This document shows, one piece after another, positions 16,133-23,699 of a DNA stretch of 64,000 nucleotides (the stretch's first letter is position 1; each line of letters begins with the position of its first letter). The notes beneath the pieces are model-generated. The model searched no databases. It had not been told where the DNA came from and was given only the letters and a program-made list of their open reading frames with translations. Source of the DNA: Streptomyces albus subsp. chlorinus (GTDB lineage Bacteria; Actinomycetota; Actinomycetes; Streptomycetales; Streptomycetaceae); NCBI RefSeq assembly GCF_013302895.1, contig NZ_VJOK01000001.1, positions 7,072,694 to 7,136,693 of the forward strand, written 5' to 3'. The position numbers and the translations under genes are program-made.

Positions 16133-16753
16133 TCAGGCCGCCACGGCGGCGGGTTCGTCCGCCACGGCCAGCGCATCCATCAGCGTGGCCCTGGCCCGGG
16201 CCACCCGCGAGCGGACCGTGCCCACCGGGCAGTTGCTCACCTCGGCCGCCTCCGCGTACGGGAGGCCCAGCATCTGCGTGAGGACGAACGCCTCACGGCG
16301 CTCCTCCGGCAGGGACGCGAGCAGTTCGAGCAGTGCGACACCGTCCTCGAAGCCCGGCAGACCGCGCGGCTGCGTCCGTTCGACGGCCGCCTGCCAGTCG
16401 GGGAGATCCGTCAGCCGGGGGCGGACGGCGGCGCGGCGGTAGCTGTCGATCACCGCGCGCCGCGCGATGGACAGCAGCCACGCGCGGGCGGAGGAGCGGC
16501 CCTCGAAGCGGTGCAGGCTGCCGAGCGCCCGCAGGAACGTGTCCTGCGCCAGGTCGTCCACGGCCTGGGGGTCGGCGCACAAGTGGGCGACGTAGCGCAG
16601 CACATCGCGGTGGAGGGCGCGTACGAACGCGTCAACGGCCCGCGGGTCACCACCGCGGGCGGCCAGCGCCCAGGCGGTGATCGACTCGTCGGCCGGGGCG
16701 CTGCGGGTGGTGCTGTGTTTCTCGCACGGAGCGTGCGGAGCAGGAGTGAACAC
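16133..16753 (-). CDS. ECF sigma factor of the copper/isocyanide locus
   Basis: 206 residues. Region 2 spans about 40-105 (VDDLAQDTFLRALGSLHRFEG, then AWLLSIARRAVIDSYRR), and region 4 about 135-190 (SLPEERREAFVLTQMLGLPYAEAAEVSNCPVGTVRSRVARAR). No anti-sigma factor gene is adjacent; the gene just upstream encodes a His/Met-rich membrane protein that could take that role. In mycobacteria the ECF factor SigC controls a copper-scavenging isonitrile lipopeptide system together with a P-type ATPase, a striking parallel. I cannot show orthology by eye. Confidence 0.92.
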   Translation of the reverse strand: MFTPAPHAPCEKHSTTRSAPADESITAWALAARGGDPRAVDAFVRALHRDVLRYVAHLCADPQAVDDLAQDTFLRALGSLHRFEGRSSARAWLLSIARRAVIDSYRRAAVRPRLTDLPDWQAAVERTQPRGLPGFEDGVALLELLASLPEERREAFVLTQMLGLPYAEAAEVSNCPVGTVRSRVARARATLMDALAVADEPAAVAA

Positions 16754-16928
16754 CTGTTGTCCTTCTCGTCACCAAGGCCCGGACCGGTGCGCGGCCACGC
16801 GCACACCACGGCGCGGACGCGGCGGCGCGACGCGGTCCGGTGCGTGTGTCGGATCGGCCGCAGGGCGCTTCAGCGCGTGCGACCGAGGCCCGGGGAGCGC
16901 AGGGGCCGCCCCGGGATGCCGGCTGTCT

Positions 16929-17735
16929 TCAGACGACAGCGGGCTCCACGGGCGGGCCCCGAGAGGTGATCGCGTGGACGAGGAGGAGAAGAGCCGGTGC
17001 CCGCTCCGCGCGACGGTAGGCGGGGCGGGGCCGCGGGCCGTCGGGTGTGAGCGGCCTGGTGAGCGGCAGCCGCCACGGTGCGGCCAGCCAGCCGGCGACG
17101 GTCCGCAGGATGCGGAAGGCCGCCTGTTCGCCGTAGGCCAGCCACAGACCGCACAGGAGGGCGGCCAGCAGGTGGGCGGAGAGCATGCCGAACGACCACA
17201 TGCCGCCCATGGAGTGGTCCATGTGCCCCATGGCGCCCATGTGGTCGCCCCGGGGCATGTGCCCGGGATGCCGCCCCAACGGGTGGAGCGGGTCCGCGCC
17301 CAAGTGGCCGGCGCCCACCCGCGGGCCGCCCGCATGGTGTTCCGGGGTGCCCATGTGGCCGGCGGAATCCGTGTGGTGGACCGCGGAGTCCATGCGGTGG
17401 TGCTCCGGAGCGCCGCAGCCGCCCGTGCGCACGACGGCCGTGCCGCCCCCGGAGGGCTTGGGCTTCGGTGTTTCTCGCGCCAGGGTCTGTGCCAGGGAGA
17501 ACGCCGAGTGCAGTACCGCCTGGGCGAGGACCACGACCGCCACGACGAGCGGCAGCCCGCGCTCACGCCCCGCCAGGCACCAGCCCGCCGCGCCGGTCAG
17601 ACCGACACCGGCCGCCAGTGCCCAGGCGGGCACGTCGCTCCCCGACATCAGCACGTGTCCGAGAGCGGCGACCAGCACGCACAGGGCCGCGAACATACCG
17701 GCCCGTATCGTGCGGGAACACCACCCGACAGTCAT
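16929..17735 (-). CDS. His/Met-rich multi-pass membrane protein, likely metal-related
   Basis: 268 residues with membrane helices at about 13-31, 36-54, 60-84 and 180-200. Between helices 3 and 4 lies a loop (about 112-176) crowded with His and Met, for example GDHMGAMGHMDHSMGGM and PEHHRMDSAVHHTD. Such loops bind Cu(I)/Cu(II) in copper-handling proteins. No enzyme motif is recognisable and I cannot assign a named family. It sits between the PCu(A)C-like gene (192-bp gap) and the ECF sigma factor (176-bp gap), so a role in sensing or buffering copper at the membrane is plausible. Confidence 0.8.
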   Translation of the reverse strand: MTVGWCSRTIRAGMFAALCVLVAALGHVLMSGSDVPAWALAAGVGLTGAAGWCLAGRERGLPLVVAVVVLAQAVLHSAFSLAQTLARETPKPKPSGGGTAVVRTGGCGAPEHHRMDSAVHHTDSAGHMGTPEHHAGGPRVGAGHLGADPLHPLGRHPGHMPRGDHMGAMGHMDHSMGGMWSFGMLSAHLLAALLCGLWLAYGEQAAFRILRTVAGWLAAPWRLPLTRPLTPDGPRPRPAYRRAERAPALLLLVHAITSRGPPVEPAVV

Positions 17736-17926
17736 CGCACCTCATCGTCGCATCCGGGCAGGGGGCGTCATGCGCCGGCACGTGAGCCGCACCGGCCCGG
17801 TGCCGCACCGCACCTGGGGGAGCCGGGAAGCAGTGCCGCGCCGGGACCTCGCCCGGTCCCGAGGGGCCGGGCCGGGAGCGTGCCGGGCAGGGGCGTGCGG
17901 GGCGGACATCACCACCGAACGGGCAG

Positions 17927-18448
17927 TCATGGGATGCGCGCGCCCGGCGTGATCACCACCGCTGTCGCCCTGACGGCCCCGCTCCGCGCGAAGTGCAAGG
18001 TGAACGGCACCACGTCGCCGGCACGCCACCCGCGCCCGGGCGGCAGCGTCACGTCCACGCCGTGAGGGTCCATGGACAAGACGCCCTCCGCCGGAACCGT
18101 GGCCGACTCCGCGACACCCTTGTACGGGGCACCGCTCGCGGTGGTGCGGTGGCGGCTCAGGGCGATCGGTCCGCGCGTGACCGGCGACGTCACCTCGAGC
18201 AGTTCGTCCTTTGTGCCGCCACGGTTGACGACGGTGAAGAACGCGGCCGTCCTCTCCGCGTTTCCGTACGGCAGCAGGACCTGCCCCCGCGCCACGCCGA
18301 TCCGGGCGGGGCTGCCCGCCTGTCCGGTGCCGGCCCAGACCGCCAGCCCGCCGAGGGCGAGGGCGCAAGCCGCGAGGGGAGCGGTCCCGGCGCGCAGGGC
18401 AGCGGCCAGGCGGCGGCGGGAGGGCCGCCAGGAGTCGGTGTCCCTCAC
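17927..18448 (-). CDS. PCu(A)C-type copper chaperone (secreted or membrane-anchored)
   Basis: 173 residues from a GTG at 18448 preceded by GGGAGGAG; the start overlaps the ATPase stop (GTGA). An N-terminal signal anchor (about 20-42) is followed by a cupredoxin-like domain with the family landmarks AAFFTVVNRGGTKDELLEV, a His in LSRHRTT, SMDPHGVDVTL, and a closing strand ATAVVI. The metal-binding HxM pairs of classical PCu(A)C are only partly conserved (SM...DPH), so copper affinity may differ. These proteins normally deliver Cu(I) outside the membrane, for example to cytochrome oxidase. Confidence 0.8.
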   Translation of the reverse strand: MRDTDSWRPSRRRLAAALRAGTAPLAACALALGGLAVWAGTGQAGSPARIGVARGQVLLPYGNAERTAAFFTVVNRGGTKDELLEVTSPVTRGPIALSRHRTTASGAPYKGVAESATVPAEGVLSMDPHGVDVTLPPGRGWRAGDVVPFTLHFARSGAVRATAVVITPGARIP

Positions 18449-20706
18449 CTTCTCCTCCCTGCCGGGTCGGGGCACCAGGCGCGCAGCCGCAGGCTGTTGC
18501 CGACCACCAGCAGCGAACTGGCCGACATCGCCGCCGCGGCCACCATGGGGCTCAGCAGGCCGACCATGGCGAGGGGCACGGTCACGGCGTTGTAGCCGAA
18601 GGCCCACAGGAGGTTGGCGCGGATCGTGCCCAGGGCACGCCGTGCGAGGCGGACCGCGTCCGCCAAGGAGTCGATGTCCCCGCGTACCAGTGTCACGTCC
18701 GCCGCGCCGATCGCCACATCCGTGCCGCCGCCCATCGCGATCCCCAGGTCGGCCTCCGCCAGAGCGGCGGCGTCGTTCACGCCGTCTCCGACGACCGCGA
18801 CCCGGCGGCCCGCCTTCCGCAATCCCCGCACGAGGGCGGCCTTGTCCTCGGGGGAGCACCGGGCGTGCACGTCGTCGATGCCCAGGGCCGCGGCGATCGA
18901 CCGGGCGGGCGCTTCCCGGTCCCCGGTGGCGAGAACGGGCCGCACGCCCAGCCGGCGCAGCCGGTCGACCGCCCGGTAACTGCCCGGACGCACCACATCG
19001 CCGACCTCGATCAGCGCCGAGGCCGCGCCGTCCACCCGGACCAGCACCGCCGTGCGCGCGTCCTTCCCGGCCCGCACCAGCGCCTCCGCCAGCGGGGCGG
19101 GCAGCTCGCCGTCCGGGACGACGGCCTCGACCAGGCGGCCTTCGACCCGTCCCCGCACACCCCGTCCCGGCACCGCGCGGAACCCGCTCACCGCGGGCAG
19201 CGGCTCGGGGGCCAGCGCGCGCCGGGCATGCGCGGCGACGGCCCGCCCCACAGGGTGCTCGGAGCCCTGCTCGAGCGCGCCCGCCAGGCACAGTGCCCGC
19301 TCCGTGCCAAGACCGCCCGGTGCGGCGGTGACCCGGGCGACGCTCATCCGGCCGGAGGTGAGGGTGCCCGTCTTGTCGAGCACCACGGTGTCGAGGTGCC
19401 GGAGCCCCTCCAACGCCTGCGGACCGCGGACGAGAACGCCCAGTTGGGCACCTCGTCCGGTCGCGGCCATCAGCGCGGTCGGTGTCGCCAGACCGAGCGC
19501 GCACGGGCACGCCACGACCAGGACCGCCACACCGGCCGTCACGGCCGCCTGCGGCGCGGCCTCCGCGCCGAGCCAGAAACCGAGGACCGTGACGGCCAGC
19601 GTCAGCACCACCGGCACGAAGACACCGGCCACCGTGTCGGCCAGCCGCTGCGCGCGGGCACGGCCCGCCTGCGCCTCGGTCACCAGCCGGGTGATGCGGG
19701 CCAGCCGTGTCGCGGCCCCGACCGCGGTGGCCCGTACCAGCAGCAGCCCGCCGGCGTTGACGGCGCCCCCGACCACGGCCGAACCCGGGCCGGCCTCGAC
19801 CGGCTCGCTCTCCCCGGTGACCAACGACAGATCGATCGCGGAGCTGCCCTCGACCACCTCTCCGTCGGTGGCGATCCGCTCGCCGGGACGGACGACGAAG
19901 ACCTGGCCGACCTCCAGCTCACCGAGGGGCACCAGCCGTTCCCCGTCGCCGTCACGGACCGGGACGTCCTTGACCGCCAGCCGGGCCAGCGCCCGCAGGG
20001 CCGCGCCCGTCCCGCGCCGCGCCCGCGCCTCCAGGAACCGGCCCGCCAGCACGAACAGCGGTACTCCCACGGCCGCTTCGAGATAGAGGTGCGCCGCCCC
20101 GGAGGAGGCCGAGGGCACCAGGCTGAACGGCATGCGCATCCCCGGCTCGCCCGCGCCCCCGAGGAAGAGCGCGTACGCGGACCAGGAGAACGACGCCACC
20201 ACGCCCAGCGACACCAAGGTGTCCATGGTCGCCGCCGCGTGCCGCAGGCCCCGCAGCGCCCGCTGATGGAACGGCCACGAGGACCACGCGGCCACGGGCG
20301 CGCTCAGCACGAAGCACAGCCACTGCCAGCGAGGGAACTGGAGTGCGGGCACCATCGACAGGACGAGCACCGGGACCGAGAGCAGGGCGGTGACCACCAG
20401 GCGGTCGGGCTCCGCCCGGCTGTCCGGGGACCCTTCCTCCTCCTCGCTCCGCACCGCCCGCACAGGGGCCTGCGGTTGCGGCAGGGCCGCCGTGTAGCCG
20501 GCCTGCTCGATCGTCGCGAGGAGTTGTGCGGGCAGCACCTGGGGCGGATGGCTCACCCTGGTGAGGCCCGTCGCCAGGTTGACGGTCGCCGTGACCCCCT
20601 CCAGCCGGGCGAGCTTCTTCTCCACCCGTCGCACACAGGCCGCACAGGTCATCCCGCCGACGGTCAGATCGGTCGTCACCCAGACGGCCGCCGCTCCCGC
20701 GCTCAC
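18445..20706 (-). CDS. copA: P1B-type Cu(I)-transporting ATPase
   Basis: 753 residues from a GTG at 20706 that overlaps the stop of the small gene upstream (GTGA). It has an N-terminal HMA domain with GMTCAAC (Cys21/Cys24), TGES actuator motif (297-300), CPC in the transport helix (Cys400-Pro-Cys402), DKTGT phosphorylation site at Asp444, SEHP, and GDGVNDAAAL. C-terminal helices carry the YN and MSxSS residues that mark Cu(I)-specific pumps. Whether it detoxifies the cytosol or loads exported cuproproteins is not decidable; its coupling to a PCu(A)C chaperone favours the latter. Confidence 0.95.
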   Translation of the reverse strand: MSAGAAAVWVTTDLTVGGMTCAACVRRVEKKLARLEGVTATVNLATGLTRVSHPPQVLPAQLLATIEQAGYTAALPQPQAPVRAVRSEEEEGSPDSRAEPDRLVVTALLSVPVLVLSMVPALQFPRWQWLCFVLSAPVAAWSSWPFHQRALRGLRHAAATMDTLVSLGVVASFSWSAYALFLGGAGEPGMRMPFSLVPSASSGAAHLYLEAAVGVPLFVLAGRFLEARARRGTGAALRALARLAVKDVPVRDGDGERLVPLGELEVGQVFVVRPGERIATDGEVVEGSSAIDLSLVTGESEPVEAGPGSAVVGGAVNAGGLLLVRATAVGAATRLARITRLVTEAQAGRARAQRLADTVAGVFVPVVLTLAVTVLGFWLGAEAAPQAAVTAGVAVLVVACPCALGLATPTALMAATGRGAQLGVLVRGPQALEGLRHLDTVVLDKTGTLTSGRMSVARVTAAPGGLGTERALCLAGALEQGSEHPVGRAVAAHARRALAPEPLPAVSGFRAVPGRGVRGRVEGRLVEAVVPDGELPAPLAEALVRAGKDARTAVLVRVDGAASALIEVGDVVRPGSYRAVDRLRRLGVRPVLATGDREAPARSIAAALGIDDVHARCSPEDKAALVRGLRKAGRRVAVVGDGVNDAAALAEADLGIAMGGGTDVAIGAADVTLVRGDIDSLADAVRLARRALGTIRANLLWAFGYNAVTVPLAMVGLLSPMVAAAAMSASSLLVVGNSLRLRAWCPDPAGRRR

Positions 20707-20954
20707 CGTCCACCGCCCCCGTGCCCGTGCTCCATACCGCCGTCCCCTTCGCCACGGCCGCCCTCCCCGCCGCCCGACCCGGTGCCGTGCATGCCGGGCG
20801 CCACCGGCCCCACCGCCGAACCGACCGTGTACGAGGCCGCGAACACCAGCGCCAACAGCAGCAGGAACCCGCACAGGGCCGGTGCGGGGGCGGGCGGCAG
20901 CCGCCGTGGCCTGCCACCCGTGGCGGAAGAAGAGGTTCGTCGGGGCCCGTCCAT
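20703..20954 (-). CDS. Small membrane protein with His/Met/Gly-rich tail
   Basis: 83 residues; the ATG at 20954 follows GGGAG at good spacing. One membrane helix lies at about 26-45, and the tail contains GMHGTG and GGMEHGHGGGG, a likely metal-binding end outside the membrane. The stop overlaps the ATPase start, so it is coupled to the copper pump. It is the first gene of the ten-gene minus-strand run. No named family is recognised. Confidence 0.72.
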   Translation of the reverse strand: MDGPRRTSSSATGGRPRRLPPAPAPALCGFLLLLALVFAASYTVGSAVGPVAPGMHGTGSGGGEGGRGEGDGGMEHGHGGGGR

Positions 20955-21280
20955 CCACTGCTCCCAGCTCGCGTCGTACCACCGGCCCGGTCCAGGCCGT
21001 ACCGGTTCAGGGGTCGGACAGCGGGGCCGACGGGTTCCAGCGCACCGATGTGGAGCGGGTCACAGACGCGGAACCGGGGCCCCTGCCTCCTCGCCATGGT
21101 CACGGCGGCGGAAGGCCCCCCGGGGTCGGCTCACCGAGCCGCCCCGGCGTCCGGCGGGCAGGCACGACCCGATACTCACGCTTCTCGGCACACCCCGCTC
21201 CCCGACGACGCGGCCGAGGTGCGCACAGCCGGCTGCCCTCCGTCCGGCGGGCGCGGGCCGGGAGCCTAGGATCGGTGCCC
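20955..21280. other. Divergent intergenic region ahead of the copper/isocyanide locus
   Basis: 326 bp between the minus-strand copper genes and the plus-strand phosphotransferase gene. It should hold both promoters. On the minus strand GGAACC occurs (in CTGGAACCCGTCGG), resembling an ECF -35 element, but I see no convincing -10 at proper spacing. No CsoR-, DmdR- or Zur-like palindrome is obvious. Confidence 0.4.
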
Positions 21281-22210
21281 ATGCTCACCCGCCCCGCCTT
21301 CGTCGGCGACGAGGCCATCGCCCGCGCGGTCGCCGCGAACTGGCTGCCCCAGGTCGCCGAAGTGACCCACCTGCCCTGGGGGTTCGGCGCACATCACTGG
21401 CGGGCGGCCGGTGGTGGCCGGACGCTCTTCGTGACACTGGACCAGCCGGCGCCCCGGCACACGGGCGAGTCGCTGGAGGCCGCCTACGCGAGCGCCGCCG
21501 CGCTGGCCGACGCCGGTCTGGCGGCGGTGTGCGCGCCGCTGCCCGCCCCCTCCGGGCGGTTCACCGTCGACATCGGAGCCGGCCTGCTCAGTGCGACGCC
21601 GTGGCTGGAGGGGCGGACACCCAGCGAGGCGGAGGCAGGCGAACCCCGGCACGTGCAACGGGTCCTCACCGCGCTGGCGGCTCTGCACCGGGCCGCACCG
21701 CCGCACGGCCTGCCGTCCTGGGCGCCCCGGGTCGGGCCCCGGTTCGCCGGGGAGCTGCGGGAGCGCACCGCCCGCCCCTGGACGTCCGGCCCGCTGGCGG
21801 AGGAGGCCCGTACCGCCATCGCCGCACGCGGGGACGCCATCGAGCGCTGGACACGGCGGTATCTGGAACTCGCGGACCGCGCACTGTCCGCCCGCCACAC
21901 CTGGGTGCCGACACACGGCGAGCCGCACAGGTACAACCAGCTGCTCGCCGGCTCCGGTGAACTGAAGCTGGTCGACTGGGAGTCACTGGCTCTGGCACCG
22001 CCCGAGCGGGACCACACCGACCTGCTCGACGCCGGCGCGGGCGAGCGGCCGCGGTCCGACCCGGCGATGGCCGAGTTGTTCAGGCTCGACTGGCGGCTGT
22101 CCGAAATCGTCGAGTACGCACGCTGGTTCGCCGCTCCCCACACCGGCACCGACGACGACCGCACCGCGCTGCGGGGGCTGCACGAGGAACTGGCGGACAC
22201 GCCTGGGTGA
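21281..22210 (+). CDS. Aminoglycoside-phosphotransferase-like kinase
   Basis: 309 residues. The catalytic loop reads T-H212-G-E214-P-H-R-Y-N219, the APH/choline-kinase motif HGDxHxxN with Glu in place of Asp, followed by the metal-binding Asp232 in LVDWES. The N-lobe is short and the Lys for ATP binding is not obvious. Families of this kind phosphorylate small alcohols or antibiotics; nothing here identifies the substrate. The Asp-to-Glu change at the catalytic base may lower activity. It is transcribed away from the copper genes. Confidence 0.78.
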   Translation: MLTRPAFVGDEAIARAVAANWLPQVAEVTHLPWGFGAHHWRAAGGGRTLFVTLDQPAPRHTGESLEAAYASAAALADAGLAAVCAPLPAPSGRFTVDIGAGLLSATPWLEGRTPSEAEAGEPRHVQRVLTALAALHRAAPPHGLPSWAPRVGPRFAGELRERTARPWTSGPLAEEARTAIAARGDAIERWTRRYLELADRALSARHTWVPTHGEPHRYNQLLAGSGELKLVDWESLALAPPERDHTDLLDAGAGERPRSDPAMAELFRLDWRLSEIVEYARWFAAPHTGTDDDRTALRGLHEELADTPG

Positions 22211-22232
22211 CGTGGCCGCGCCGCGGGCCTCC

Positions 22233-23219
22233 TCACGGGGCGGCCGGGCCCCCGATGTGCTTCGTGATCAACTCGTAGGAGCGCACGCGGTCGTGGAAGT
22301 CGTAGACGGGAGTGGTCAGCATCAGCTCGTCCGCCCCGGTCTCGGAGGCCAGTCGCGCGAGCCGCTGGACCACCGCCTCCGGTGTCCCCGTGGCCTGCTG
22401 GGCACGGAAAGCGGCGAGCGCCTGCCGCTCCTGCTCCGTGAAGGGGTGGCCGGCCGCCTCCGCCGGGGTGGGGAACGGGATCTCGCTCAGCCCCTTGAGG
22501 AGCCCGGCCTTGACCACGTCCATCGGTCCGACGCGAAGGGCGGCCTCCTCCTCCGTCTCGGCGCACACCGTCTCCACGCACACCAGCACACGCGGCCGCT
22601 CGCACCAGCGGGAGGGAGCGAACGCCGCCCGGTAGCGCTCCAGTACGGCCTGGGTGTTGTCCGGCCGGATGTGGTGGGCGACGGCGAGGGGCAGGCCCAG
22701 CTCAGCGGCGAGTCCGGCCCCCGCGGCGCTGGAGGCCAGCAGCCACGGCTCCGGCAGCGGGCCCAGGGCCACTTCGTCGACCAGGAAGGACAGGGTGGCG
22801 GCGACATCGTCCCGGTACTCCGCGTCCGTGATCGGGCCGGCCCCGTGACGCAGCGCCCGTGCGATGCCCTCGTCGAAGGTGCCGGGACCGCGCCCGACCC
22901 CCAGGTCCACGCGGTCGGGGTGCAGCGCGGCCAGCGTGCCGAACTGCTCCGCCAGCATCAGGGGCGCGTGGTTGGGCGCGAGCACGCCGCCCGAACCGAG
23001 GCGGATGACCGAGGTGGAGGCGGCGGCGTGTGCCGTCAGCACGACCGGCGGAAACGCACCGATGGCGGGCGAGTGGTGGTGCTCGGCGTACCAGATCCTG
23101 CGGTAGCCCAGCCTCTCCAGCTCCCGCGCGAAGGCCGCGGTGTCCCGCAGCGTGTCCACCGCGCGCGTGCCCGTCTGGACCATCGCGACTTCCAGCGCGG
23201 AGAGAGGTATGTCGAACAT
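22233..23219 (-). CDS. Luciferase-like (LLM class) flavin monooxygenase
   Basis: 328 residues from the ATG at 23219. The N-terminus (MFDIPLSALEVAMVQTG) and the YAEHHHSPAIG strand are typical of the MsnO8-type subgroup of LLM oxidoreductases, as are LGSGGVLAPNHAPLMLAEQFG and GVGRGPG. An upstream ATG at 23294 adds residues without family similarity. It is a TIM-barrel FMN- or F420-dependent enzyme with unknown substrate. It converges on the phosphotransferase gene. Confidence 0.88.
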   Translation of the reverse strand: MFDIPLSALEVAMVQTGTRAVDTLRDTAAFARELERLGYRRIWYAEHHHSPAIGAFPPVVLTAHAAASTSVIRLGSGGVLAPNHAPLMLAEQFGTLAALHPDRVDLGVGRGPGTFDEGIARALRHGAGPITDAEYRDDVAATLSFLVDEVALGPLPEPWLLASSAAGAGLAAELGLPLAVAHHIRPDNTQAVLERYRAAFAPSRWCERPRVLVCVETVCAETEEEAALRVGPMDVVKAGLLKGLSEIPFPTPAEAAGHPFTEQERQALAAFRAQQATGTPEAVVQRLARLASETGADELMLTTPVYDFHDRVRSYELITKHIGGPAAP

Positions 23220-23699
23220 GCCGTCAGCATAGAGACCATGGTGCGTGCCGAGGGAAGTTGTTCGCTTTTCCGCCAGCCGTCGCTCAGGCGGCACGGTCGG
23301 GCAGGCGACGGCTGGGCGCGCGGATCGCCGTGCTGGACGGCGATGACCGCGCCGCCGCCGTACGCGGTGTCCGTCTGCTCCACGGTGAAGGTGCGGCGGT
23401 CCAGCGGGAGGGCGTCACCGGCCCCGGCGGCCGGCCGGGCGGGCGCGTCGCGCCGGAACGGGTTCCGGCACCGGGCGGCCCGCGAACCGGAGCAGCCCTC
23501 GCGCCGGGAGGATCGCCACCGCTCCGGCAAGTCCCCCGGGCCGGCCGGGTGGTCGGCCGGGACGACACCGTGGCCGTCACCACGGGGCGCCGCCCGCCAT
23601 CACCGGGCGCCGCCCGCCGCCGCCGACAGCTCTCGTGGCACCACCACCCCTCACACCCGCTTCCGGCGTGCCCCACGCCGACCCGGAGGGACTTCCCCC
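23220..23699. other. 480-bp region without a supported gene
   Basis: Open frames are present on both strands but lack ribosome sites and family similarity. A minus-strand stretch near 23290-23400 (RRTFTVEQTDTAYGGGAVIAV) looks protein-like and could be a decayed gene end. The region must hold the divergent promoters for the LLM gene and the DUF2264 gene. Confidence 0.4.

Noticed and set aside
10553..16753. Iron (DmdR) or zinc (Zur) control of the metallophore importer
   Set aside because: I looked for the typical AT-rich palindromes ahead of the transporter and sigma genes and found none. This does not exclude divergent sites.
18865..21960. A 1031-codon plus-strand open frame opposite the copper ATPase
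   Set aside because: It spans the whole divergent promoter and overlaps two real genes in another frame. It has no domain signature.
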